Below, piece by piece: positions 33,422 through 42,029 of a stretch of 64,000 nt of DNA. Under the pieces are notes generated by a model. That model was not told where the DNA came from, made no database searches, and saw only the letters and a list, made by a program, of their open reading frames with translations. Each line of letters starts with the position of its first letter. Positions within the stretch are counted from its first letter, which is position 1. The stretch is from NCBI RefSeq assembly GCF_002250565.1, contig NZ_NMVJ01000006.1, positions 124,001-188,000 of the forward strand, read 5' to 3'. The position numbers and the translations under genes are program-made. The DNA comes from Parenemella sanctibonifatiensis (GTDB lineage Bacteria > Actinomycetota > Actinomycetes > Propionibacteriales > Propionibacteriaceae).

Positions 33422-35317
33422 GTCAGCCAGGCCGCTGGTGCGGTCGGTGGGTCGGGTCACCGCCGTACGCACCGCATCGGCCGTGGCAGCCAAGATGACT
33501 CCCTCCTTGGCGCGGGTGATGGCGGTGTAGAAGAGTTCCCGCGTCAGCAGCGGCGAGGCCGGGGGCAGCACGACACTGATCCGGTCGAACTGGCTGCCCT
33601 GGGCCTTGTGAACCGTGGACGTCCAGACCGTCTCGGCGCCGTCGAGACGATGGGGGGAATAGAGCCGCACCCGGCCCTTGACCCAGAACGCCACCTGGAG
33701 TTGACCATCCTGCTCGAGTGTGACGCCGGTGTCGCCGTTGTAGAGATCGAGATCGGCGCGGTTCTCCGACATCATCACGGGGCGACCGGCGTACCACTGA
33801 CGCCCGCCACGGTCGAGCAACGGCGCGATCCACGCCTCGATGTGCCGGGACCACTGCGCCACCCCGTAGGGGCCACGGCGGTGGGCACACAGCAAGCGGT
33901 GCGAGCCGAGCGCCGTCAGGGCCCGTTCGGCGTCGCCGAGCCGGGCGGCCGCCACCAATTCGGCAGCTTGGCCGCGGACCGCCGCGCGCAACGGCGCCAA
34001 CTCTGCCGCGTCGGGATCATGGGGGTCGCCGAGAAGCCAGTGGACGCCCTGACCGGGGCTCGCCCCCAACTCGCTGGCCAGGGCGGTCGGCACCCCGGTC
34101 CCGCCGACGGCAGTTGCCGGGTCGGCGGACTCAGCTCCGGCCGGGGCTGCCTGTGGAGCTTCCGCGCCGTTCAGCACCGCCACAGCCGTGTCCGCATCGC
34201 CGCTCTGGACGGCCCGCGCCAGCGCAGCGATGGCGCCGTCGAAGCGCCAGGTCCGCTCCAGCGTGACCACTCGGCCGCTGACGGCACTCTCGGGTCGGGC
34301 CGACGCGGCAACGGTGTGTGCCAGCACCGCACCGACGCCGACCGGGGTGAGTTGGTCCGGGTCGCCGATGAGGATCAGGCGGGCACTGGGGCGTACGGAT
34401 GTCAACAGCTGTGCCAGCAGCGGGATGCTGACCATCGAGGTCTCGTCGACGACGACGATGTCGTGGGGAATCGGATTGTCGGGCCCGTGCACGAAGCTGT
34501 CGAACCGGCTCCCCAACAGCCGGTGGATGGTCTTGGCCGGCAACAGCTCCGGCAGGCCGGTCTGGACTGAGGCGGGCAGCCGGTCGCGAGCCTCCTCGAC
34601 CGACTCCTGGAGCCGCGAGGCCGCCTTCCCGGTTGGGGCCGCCAGCGCGATCCGCCAGCGTGGGCCGGGGGAGGGAAGTTGCGTCAGCAACGCCAGGATC
34701 CTAGCCACGGTCGTCGTCTTGCCGGTGCCGGGGCCACCTGCCAGCACAGTCAGGTGGGACCGGACTGCGCGTTCGGCCGCTTCGGCCTGACGGTCCGGTT
34801 CTCCCGGAGCCAAGCCCCGGCCGTCGAAGAGTTCGGCGATCCGGGCTGGTAGGTCGAGGTCGGGCGGCAGTGTCAGCGACGTCTCAGCGCGTCGGGCCAG
34901 CTCCAGTCGGATCGCCTCCTCATCCAGCCAGAACCGCTGCAGGTGCAGCAGCTGCCCGTCGAGTCGTAGTGGCTTGCTGGGGTCATCCTCCGTGGCCACG
35001 AGCGGGCTCGCGGCCACCGCGTCACGCCACCGATCCGGCTGCGGCCACGGCAGATCGGACAGGTCCAACAACTGCTCCTCGTCATCGGCGAGGTCCCAGC
35101 GCTCGTGGATTCGGCTCAGGTCGATGCACACCGAACCGGCACGCAAAGCGCGCGACGTCAGTCCGATCGCCAGCGCCACGTCAGGATCGGGATCGTTGCC
35201 GAGGACGCCCAGCCGGGTCGCCAGGTGGACGTCGGCCACGGACAGCACGCCGGCTCGGTTGAAGTCGGCCAGGGCGCCCGTCGCGCCGTGGGCGATCAGT
35301 TGCCGGGTCTGGTTCAT
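33413..35317 (-). CDS. recD: RecBCD exonuclease V alpha chain RecD
   Basis: A 634-residue SF1B 5'-3' helicase, the fast motor of RecBCD. Walker A is GGPGTGKTTTVAR (about residue 194), motif II VVDETSMVSIPLL, motif III IGDPDQLTPVGVGAVL, and the C-terminal motifs V-VI VHKAQGSQFDRISVVLP and ELFYTAITRAKEGV. The Ala-rich insertion around EAPQAAPAGAESADPAT looks like a flexible linker. Its ATG overlaps the recB stop (ATGA). Last gene of recC-recB-recD, all on the minus strand within the otherwise AdnAB-NudC-UvrD2 neighbourhood. Confidence 0.95.
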   Translation of the reverse strand: MNQTRQLIAHGATGALADFNRAGVLSVADVHLATRLGVLGNDPDPDVALAIGLTSRALRAGSVCIDLSRIHERWDLADDEEQLLDLSDLPWPQPDRWRDAVAASPLVATEDDPSKPLRLDGQLLHLQRFWLDEEAIRLELARRAETSLTLPPDLDLPARIAELFDGRGLAPGEPDRQAEAAERAVRSHLTVLAGGPGTGKTTTVARILALLTQLPSPGPRWRIALAAPTGKAASRLQESVEEARDRLPASVQTGLPELLPAKTIHRLLGSRFDSFVHGPDNPIPHDIVVVDETSMVSIPLLAQLLTSVRPSARLILIGDPDQLTPVGVGAVLAHTVAASARPESAVSGRVVTLERTWRFDGAIAALARAVQSGDADTAVAVLNGAEAPQAAPAGAESADPATAVGGTGVPTALASELGASPGQGVHWLLGDPHDPDAAELAPLRAAVRGQAAELVAAARLGDAERALTALGSHRLLCAHRRGPYGVAQWSRHIEAWIAPLLDRGGRQWYAGRPVMMSENRADLDLYNGDTGVTLEQDGQLQVAFWVKGRVRLYSPHRLDGAETVWTSTVHKAQGSQFDRISVVLPPASPLLTRELFYTAITRAKEGVILAATADAVRTAVTRPTDRTSGLADRL

Positions 35318-38300
35318 GCGGCACCTCCGGGATGAGCGGCCAACAGGTCAGAGATGCCGACAGCGATGCTCACCGGCGGCTGCCAGGACATCACCCCGGC
35401 AGGGAGTCCGTCCGCGGTCGGCGTGTCGGGCCCGGCCATGCCGCGTACGAACAGATAGAGCACCCCGCCCAGGTGACGCTCCGGGTCATAGTCGGGCAGC
35501 CGCCAGCGCAGGAACCGGTGCAGGGCGGCCTGGTAGAGCAGGGCCTGCAACGGATAGTGGGAGGACCGCATGGCCGTGGCCATGGCCGACATCGTGTAGT
35601 GCGCGAACGTGAGGTCGGTCCCGGGTGGGGCCAGACGGTTGGTCTTGTAGTCGGCGACCACGAACCGCCCGGTCGGCGTCCGCAGCACGATGTCGATCGA
35701 GCCTGTCAGGTAGCCGCGCAGGGCATCATCCGCGCCCGGCAGAGTTGCCAGGTCGTCGGCGTAGTGAACCAACGGATCCTGGGCCGGGAGTTCGCTGCGG
35801 AGCAGGTCGGCGATGGCCGCCAACGTGGCCGCCGGTGCTGGGGTCGATCCGTCGGGCCCACCCAACGGCATCTCGAAGTCGAGCTCGGCCAACCGGTCAC
35901 GGCTGGTCACCTCGGCCAGACTGACACCTTCGGCGACGGGGCCGAGCGGCGTCCGCATCACCTGCAACAGCGGTGGAGCCAGCTCGTCGGCGGTGAGGTC
36001 GGCGATCGGGTGCCGGTGCAGGTGCGCAGTCACGGCCGCAGTCATCAGATCGGCCTGCTCGGTCGGGGTGGCAGCGGCGGACAGGTCGAGATGTTCGCAG
36101 ATCTCGTGGACGATGAGGCCGAACTCGGTGCCGCCCGGCAGCTCGGCCATCGGCGAAGCCTCGTACCACGGCGCCGGCAGGTCCGGCCCGGCGGCGACGG
36201 AGGTCTCCGGTTCGTCCATGCCGCCGGAGCCGGGCTCTGCGACCGGGGCATCAACCACCGTCGGGACGTCGTGGTGAGCATCGGCGGTCAGACCGCTGTA
36301 GCTGGTGCGGCGCCAGGTGTGGTCGATCCAGCGAGTGAACGGACGGGCGTGCACCTCATGGTGCTCGCCCGAGGGCTCGTGGGAGCCGCCCAGCGACGTC
36401 GGCGCCGGCGGCCCGAGCGGGACGGAGCTGACCTCGGCCCACGCTTGGGCCTGCTGCAGCCGAGCGGGTGGGATCCCGGCGGCGTCGGCCGGGACGGGAA
36501 CGGGACCATCCGGCTCGCGGGTGAGCAGGCGGTGGAGGGGAGAGCTACCGAGGTTCCCCGTCTGTGCCCACCACAGCACGACCTGGCTGCGGGCACGGGT
36601 GAGGGCCACGTACGCCTTCCGCAGCCGCTCGCCGTGATCCTCCTGCTGCGCCTGGGCTTGGTACTGCGCCGAGCGCTGTCCGCCGCCCAGGTCCATGACG
36701 CGGGTTCCTTCGACATGAACCTTGACGACCTTGGTGTCCTTGGCCTTGTCCCAGCCCCACCCCTCACACAGGTCTGGCAACAGCACAACCGGAAACTCCA
36801 GTCCCTTGCTGCGATGAATGGTCATCACGTTCACGCCGGGTGTGTCGTCGGACAACTGCGCCTTGATGCCATCCTCCACCTGTTTGCCGCGGTCGAGTCG
36901 GTCTCGCAGTTCGGCGGCGGTGCTGGCATGGTGGGTTTCCCCGCCAATGAGCTCGCTCGCCAACTGTTGGGCATCGGTGAACCATCGGGTGTCAGGATCG
37001 ACGCGTTGCTCCAGCACGAGCTCGGCGTAGGGCCCATGGTGGGGCTGGAAGCGCTGGATGGCGTGCCACAGCCCTCCGATACCGGAACCGTGCAGGGCGG
37101 CGGCCCACTCCTGGACGGTGCTGGACAGCTCCGCCAGCGCCGCCTCGTCGGCGGTGGCCAGGTCCTGCCAACGCCAGCCGAAGAACGGCGTCATCGCCAG
37201 CGTCCGAACCGCGTTCGCCTGAGGATTCTCCAGCGCATCGATCAGCGTCCGCCAGTCCTCGGCGGCCGGTGATGTGAACGGACTGTCGGCGCCGAATTGG
37301 ACGGCCGCGATCCCTGCGGCGGTCAAGGACCGCGTGATCGCGGTGGCGCGCTTGTTGCTCCCCACCAACACAGCGATGTCTTGAGGCTCCAAGGGTCGCT
37401 CGCGAGCGGAGTCGTCGGAGCCGGAAGTGAGGGTGTGGCCGGACAGCAGGCCGAGGATCTGCTCGACCACGTCAGCGTCGACGGCTCTTCTTGATGAATT
37501 GCCCTCAAGCGGACGATGGACCCGCAGCCGGACCGGTGCGGCATCGGCTTCCCCACGCTGCAGCCGGGAGGACGGCTGGGCAGCCTGGACGTGGCGTACC
37601 CGGATGCGGGAGTCACCCAGGTCCGCCCCGTTGAGGAAGGTGCCCAGCGCCGACACCAGCGCGGCATCGCTGCGCCAATTGGTGTCCAGTGTCGCGTGGC
37701 GTACGCCAGGCAACTGGGTCGCTTCCAGATAGGAGTTCACCTCGGCGCCACGGAAGGCGTAGATGGCCTGTTTCGGGTCGCCGATCAGTACCAACGTGCT
37801 GCGGCCGTGGAAGGCAGTCCGAAGGATGTCCCACTGCACCGGATCGGTGTCCTGGAATTCGTCGACCAGGACGACGGGGAAACGATCGGCGATGCGTTGC
37901 GCTGCGGCCTCCCCGATGGTCGGTGCCGCCAGAGTGGTCTGCAGGTCAAGCAGCAGGTCGTCGTAGCTCTGCAGGCCGGCCCGGCGACGCCGCGACTCCA
38001 CCCGGGACCGGACGGCATTGACGAACCCCTCCCGCACCGGGTGCTGGCCGGGGGCCAATGCCACAGATCGAGCCTTGATTGCCTCGGCTGCAAGATGCCG
38101 CGCTGTCGCCACCGTGAAAGCCGGCAGGTCCGAGGAGTTGCCCCATCTCTGGAGGAAGAGGTCGTCAGCCGTGACCCGGGCCAACTCCGTCAGCTCCGCC
38201 GCCAGCGTGGACTGGGGGTCGGCGTCGGCGTACACGCCGAGCCCGCGCAGCATCCCCGAGCAGAAGCCATGGGTGGTCTCGATCGTGGCCCGATCGAAGG

Positions 38301-38652
38301 ACGCCAGCGCCGCTCGGAGCCGGTCCAGCCGGCGCTGGCGCTCACCTGGATCGACGTCACACAGCAGCCGCGGCAATGGAGCTTCCGGCAGGCCATCGGC
38401 GGCAAGGTGGTGCTCCATCTCGCGCATGAGGGCGCGCACCCGATCACGCAGTTCGGAGGTGGCGGCCGTGGAGAAGGTCGCGATCATGATCTGCGGCAGC
38501 GTCGCCCGGCCCTCGGCGACGATCCTGGTGGCCAGCGCGGCGATGGCATACGTCTTCCCGGTGCCGGCGCTCGCCTCCAGCACCGTGGTGCCGGTCGGCA
38601 ACTCTCCTGCGAGATCGAAGCTCGTCGGGTGCAACACGGGTGCGCTGGTCAT
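35314..38652 (-). CDS. recB: RecBCD exonuclease V beta chain RecB
   Basis: A 1112-residue 3'-5' helicase with C-terminal nuclease. Walker A is EASAGTGKTYAIAALATR (about residues 25-42), motif II VLVDEFQDTDPVQWD, then VLIGDPKQAIYAFRGAEV and a late motif VNVMTIHRSKGLEFPVVLLP. The nuclease motif GSIDIVLR and VVADYKTNRL (about residues 983-1006) holds the metal-binding Asp and Lys. Start is the ATG overlapping the recC stop; a longer upstream frame runs inside recC and is not used. RecB and RecD flank the complex's two-motor design, with RecC scanning for Chi in E. coli; the Chi sequence here is unknown. Confidence 0.96.
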   Translation of the reverse strand: MTSAPVLHPTSFDLAGELPTGTTVLEASAGTGKTYAIAALATRIVAEGRATLPQIMIATFSTAATSELRDRVRALMREMEHHLAADGLPEAPLPRLLCDVDPGERQRRLDRLRAALASFDRATIETTHGFCSGMLRGLGVYADADPQSTLAAELTELARVTADDLFLQRWGNSSDLPAFTVATARHLAAEAIKARSVALAPGQHPVREGFVNAVRSRVESRRRRAGLQSYDDLLLDLQTTLAAPTIGEAAAQRIADRFPVVLVDEFQDTDPVQWDILRTAFHGRSTLVLIGDPKQAIYAFRGAEVNSYLEATQLPGVRHATLDTNWRSDAALVSALGTFLNGADLGDSRIRVRHVQAAQPSSRLQRGEADAAPVRLRVHRPLEGNSSRRAVDADVVEQILGLLSGHTLTSGSDDSARERPLEPQDIAVLVGSNKRATAITRSLTAAGIAAVQFGADSPFTSPAAEDWRTLIDALENPQANAVRTLAMTPFFGWRWQDLATADEAALAELSSTVQEWAAALHGSGIGGLWHAIQRFQPHHGPYAELVLEQRVDPDTRWFTDAQQLASELIGGETHHASTAAELRDRLDRGKQVEDGIKAQLSDDTPGVNVMTIHRSKGLEFPVVLLPDLCEGWGWDKAKDTKVVKVHVEGTRVMDLGGGQRSAQYQAQAQQEDHGERLRKAYVALTRARSQVVLWWAQTGNLGSSPLHRLLTREPDGPVPVPADAAGIPPARLQQAQAWAEVSSVPLGPPAPTSLGGSHEPSGEHHEVHARPFTRWIDHTWRRTSYSGLTADAHHDVPTVVDAPVAEPGSGGMDEPETSVAAGPDLPAPWYEASPMAELPGGTEFGLIVHEICEHLDLSAAATPTEQADLMTAAVTAHLHRHPIADLTADELAPPLLQVMRTPLGPVAEGVSLAEVTSRDRLAELDFEMPLGGPDGSTPAPAATLAAIADLLRSELPAQDPLVHYADDLATLPGADDALRGYLTGSIDIVLRTPTGRFVVADYKTNRLAPPGTDLTFAHYTMSAMATAMRSSHYPLQALLYQAALHRFLRWRLPDYDPERHLGGVLYLFVRGMAGPDTPTADGLPAGVMSWQPPVSIAVGISDLLAAHPGGAA

Positions 38653-41600
38653 CGATCCTCCATGAGGGGGAGCAGGGGGTGCCACAGTTCCCTGGCCAGG
38701 GCGATGAATGGCGAGTCGGAGAAACTGGAGGGCTGGCCGACCCGCCACGGCTCCGTGGTGCCGTACAGCAGCGACCAACTCTGAAACCCGTCCTTCTCGT
38801 AGGTCCAGGCCGCTTCGGCCGCGTTGCGGTTCTCGTTCCTGGCGGTGCGAAGGCTCGTCCTGGGTGGCAGCGGTAGCGGTTCGATCCGTGCCCGGGAGGC
38901 CAGCCGGACCAAGCCGGCAAGAATCTGCCGGGCTCGGTCCGGGGCAGGGGCGGTGACGCGAATCCCGTACTTCTGCGCGATCAACCGGCCCCCCTTGATC
39001 TGGGCGTTGCCTGCTGTGGCCAGGGCCAGCACCCTGATGGCCAGATCGAGGTAGGCCTTGGCCTTGCCCTTGGAGTAGGTGACATCCACGATGGCGTCGC
39101 CGTGGCTGACAGCGGAGCCCGTCAGGATGAAACCGGTCGCTCCGCCGACCGGTTCGCCGAAGTCTCCCCAGACCTCGATCTCGTGCTGGTCGCTCGGCTC
39201 AGTGAGAGGTTTCGTTGCCCTCTCGTGAAGGTCTGACACCGTCGCGGTGATCTTGCTGAGAATTTCATTGCCCAATGCTCCCGGAGGCAGCGAGCCGTCC
39301 AGCCATGCGGCACGGCGCGCTTCCTCGAACGAACTGCCGGCCAACACCGCGGTGAGCATGGCATCACCGATCTTCCACATCTGGAGCCCATCCAGGTCCA
39401 AGGGGATCTCGTCGCTGGGCGGATCCTCCTGCCGGCGCGGTGTCACTGCAGCTTGATGACGAAGGTATTCCGCGGGCGGGTCGGCCAGCGCCTTGACGAC
39501 GTCAGCGACCGACCAAGCCAGCCGCCCATCGATGAGGTCGTCGGAGAAGCCGCCGACGGCGGGAGCGATCGGCGCTGCTGCAGGCAGCCAGGAGCGCGAA
39601 GCAACGAGTGCCGCCCGTGGATCGAAGCTCGCCGGCCGGGCATCGGTGCTGAAGTTCTCCGGGTTGCTGGCCCGCAGGCGATGCCGAGTGATCGTGGCCG
39701 CCGCGGCAGAGCCGAGCAGGTCGGTGAGGGCATCGCGCAGGTCGATCACCGGCACCGCGAAGGGACGCGGCTCGTTGGTGCTGCTGGTCCGGGTGGCCGT
39801 CACCAGGAGGAGGCGGTCCTGGGCCGACATCAGCGCGTCGAGCAGCATCCCGCGGCCATCAGCTCCGGCGCTCGGATCATGGGGGTGGGGATCAAGCTGC
39901 AGCAAGTCGTCGCCGTCGGGGCGATCTCGCTTCGGGAAGCTGCCTTCATCCAGGCCGAGCAGGCACACCACCTTGTGCGGGATGCCGCGCAGCGCGGATG
40001 GGCCACAGACCACCAGGTGCCCCGCCCCGTACGCCGCTCGTGGTGCCCGGCGGGCCGGATCGTCGTCGAGCAGTCGGATCAGGTCAGGCAGGCTCAACTG
40101 AGGTCCGCTGTCGCCGACGGCGGGGCCGCCTTCGTCGCTCAGCTGCGAAAGCACGCCATGGGCGTGGGCGGTCTGCCACGCCAGATCCCCGGCGGTGACG
40201 GTGAGATCGGTGATGATCGAGCGGCACAGCTCGACCCAGGCCTGCAACGGCCGCGGTCCCTGCGCTGATTCGACAAACGTGGCCAGACGAGCCACGAATT
40301 CGGTGAGCTGTCCCCAGTCGTCGAGATCCTCGCTGCGCACCGTTTCCAGCGGGGAGGCCATGCCCAGGGTGAGCGATTGCGCGGTTTGAGGCAGCGCGAA
40401 GCCGACGGCCATCCGGTCCAGCCCGGTCTGCCACATGTTCGTGCGGACACTCAGGCCGTGTTCCTCGCGCTGGCGTTCGGTGATGCCCCATCGGATGCCG
40501 GCCTGGTCGACCAGCTCCACCAGTCGGTCCTGGTTGCTGATCCCGAACTTCGTCGCGACCGGAGTGCTGGCGAGGAGGCCGAGCACCTCGCTCAACTCGC
40601 CACGCTGGTGGACCATCCGCAACACTCGCATCAGGACGTCCAGGACCGGATTGACTGCGCCCCGGTCCTCGTCGGCGATCCGGAGTCGGATCCCACGAGC
40701 CGGGTGATCCAGCGGGAGCGGGATCGTGCCGGGATCGAACGCCGCACGCAGGTGCGGGGCGTAGGTGTCCAGGTCGGTGCAGATCACGACGATGTCGCGC
40801 GGCTGCAGATCGGGATTGCGCTCCAGCGCATCACACAGGACGTCGCGCAACACCTCGACCTGACGGTCCGGGTCATGACTGCCATGGATGACGACCGAGT
40901 CGTCGACGGCGACGTCCGGGCAGGTCCGGCCGGTGACGACGGCAGCCTGGAGCGCGCCGAGCAGGGTGCGCGGGAAGTCCCTGCTGGAAGCGGCGGTGGC
41001 AGGCCGGTCCGCGTCCGTCATCTCGTCCGGGCACCACTGCTGCCAGGCGATGCGGTGCTGATCCCCCCAACGGGTCAGCAGCGGATGCGGCTCCTCGGCG
41101 CCCGGCTGAAGAGCCGGATGCACCACGAAGACCGTGACCTCGTGGTGGCGTGCCGCGCGAATCAGCTCGATGTCGGAGTCGGCCAAGGCACGCGGCGCAA
41201 CGATGATGACGCGGTTGGCCAGGTCGGGGGCAGGCCGCTCGGCCAGGTCAGCGATCGCTTGAGCATGGCGTTCCACCAGGTCAGGCCCGGGTACGTCGAG
41301 GCGGATCCGTTGCCACAGCTCCGCTTGCCAGCCCGCCGTCCCGGCCGGCTCGGTCACCGGCCTGACCTCCGGATCCCCGGACCAGCCACGCAGGATGTCA
41401 GGCCGCCAGCGGGCGTACCGGGCGAAGATGTGGGCGATGCGCTTGGCGACATGGACGCGGCGACCGGGACGGTCCTCGGCGCCGCCGCCACCGGCGGGCC
41501 CGTGGATGTGGTGCCACAGCACCGCGCTCCACCCGTCCTCCTCCCGCAACCTGTCCAGTACGCCCAGGATGCGCCAACTCATCGCCTCGACGCTCCACGG

Positions 41601-41921
41601 ATCCGGATCCGGGACCTGCAACAGGCGGCGGCGCAGCCCCTCGAAGCCGAGACCGTCGACCCGCGAGAAGATGCCGTCGTGGTGGCCGGGTCCGCTGGTC
41701 CCCAGCCGCAGCGCCAACTGCTGGCTCAGCCACCGCTGCACACCCTTGCTCGGGGTGACCAGCACGTCGCTGCTGAACGGATCAGTGCGGGGCGCGGCGA
41801 GGCTGTCCGCAATCGGCTCCACCACATCGGCCAGGCTGCGGACATGGCGTACGGCGATGCCGGTCCGAGGGGGCTGCGCGGCGCTCGGCACGGGCGCCGG
41901 TGTGATGGAAGAAGCAGGCAT
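38649..41921 (-). CDS. recC: RecBCD exonuclease V gamma chain RecC
   Basis: A 1090-residue RecC, the scaffold subunit of RecBCD with inactive helicase-like and nuclease-like folds. Typical parts are DVLVTPSKGVQRWLSQQLALRLG, GIFSRVDGLGFEGLRRRL, HVAKRIAHIFARYARWRPDIL, QPRDIVVICTDLDTYAPHL, and LRGIPHKVVCLLGLDEGSFP. The first gene of recCBD, with a -10 box TAGGGT ending 6 bases before the ATG, suggesting a leaderless start. It is divergent from uvrD2 across a 108-base gap. RecCBD in this position is an addition compared with the M. tuberculosis arrangement. Confidence 0.93.
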   Translation of the reverse strand: MPASSITPAPVPSAAQPPRTGIAVRHVRSLADVVEPIADSLAAPRTDPFSSDVLVTPSKGVQRWLSQQLALRLGTSGPGHHDGIFSRVDGLGFEGLRRRLLQVPDPDPWSVEAMSWRILGVLDRLREEDGWSAVLWHHIHGPAGGGGAEDRPGRRVHVAKRIAHIFARYARWRPDILRGWSGDPEVRPVTEPAGTAGWQAELWQRIRLDVPGPDLVERHAQAIADLAERPAPDLANRVIIVAPRALADSDIELIRAARHHEVTVFVVHPALQPGAEEPHPLLTRWGDQHRIAWQQWCPDEMTDADRPATAASSRDFPRTLLGALQAAVVTGRTCPDVAVDDSVVIHGSHDPDRQVEVLRDVLCDALERNPDLQPRDIVVICTDLDTYAPHLRAAFDPGTIPLPLDHPARGIRLRIADEDRGAVNPVLDVLMRVLRMVHQRGELSEVLGLLASTPVATKFGISNQDRLVELVDQAGIRWGITERQREEHGLSVRTNMWQTGLDRMAVGFALPQTAQSLTLGMASPLETVRSEDLDDWGQLTEFVARLATFVESAQGPRPLQAWVELCRSIITDLTVTAGDLAWQTAHAHGVLSQLSDEGGPAVGDSGPQLSLPDLIRLLDDDPARRAPRAAYGAGHLVVCGPSALRGIPHKVVCLLGLDEGSFPKRDRPDGDDLLQLDPHPHDPSAGADGRGMLLDALMSAQDRLLLVTATRTSSTNEPRPFAVPVIDLRDALTDLLGSAAAATITRHRLRASNPENFSTDARPASFDPRAALVASRSWLPAAAPIAPAVGGFSDDLIDGRLAWSVADVVKALADPPAEYLRHQAAVTPRRQEDPPSDEIPLDLDGLQMWKIGDAMLTAVLAGSSFEEARRAAWLDGSLPPGALGNEILSKITATVSDLHERATKPLTEPSDQHEIEVWGDFGEPVGGATGFILTGSAVSHGDAIVDVTYSKGKAKAYLDLAIRVLALATAGNAQIKGGRLIAQKYGIRVTAPAPDRARQILAGLVRLASRARIEPLPLPPRTSLRTARNENRNAAEAAWTYEKDGFQSWSLLYGTTEPWRVGQPSSFSDSPFIALARELWHPLLPLMEDR

Positions 41922-41927
41922 GGTTGC

Positions 41928-41933
41928 ACCCTA
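41928..41933 (-). promoter_or_regulatory. -10 box (TAGGGT) of leaderless recC
   Basis: On the minus strand TAGGGT is followed by GCAACC and then the recC ATG at 41921, a 6-base gap. No Shine-Dalgarno is present, so the recCBD mRNA probably starts on the start codon. Confidence 0.6.
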
Positions 41934-42017
41934 GGGGAGGGCTCCGACAGAAACACGGGACGGCGACGAATGTCCGCCCTGAGGGCGGGCCTTTCTGATG
42001 GTGTCGGTGGCAGCGCC

Positions 42018-42023
42018 TAGGGT
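42018..42023 (+). promoter_or_regulatory. -10 box (TAGGGT) of leaderless uvrD2
   Basis: TAGGGT is followed by GAAACC and the GTG at 42030. It is the mirror image of the recC promoter about 85 bases away, so the intergenic region has two divergent leaderless promoters with the same -10 sequence. Confidence 0.6.
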
Positions 42024-42029
42024 GAAACC

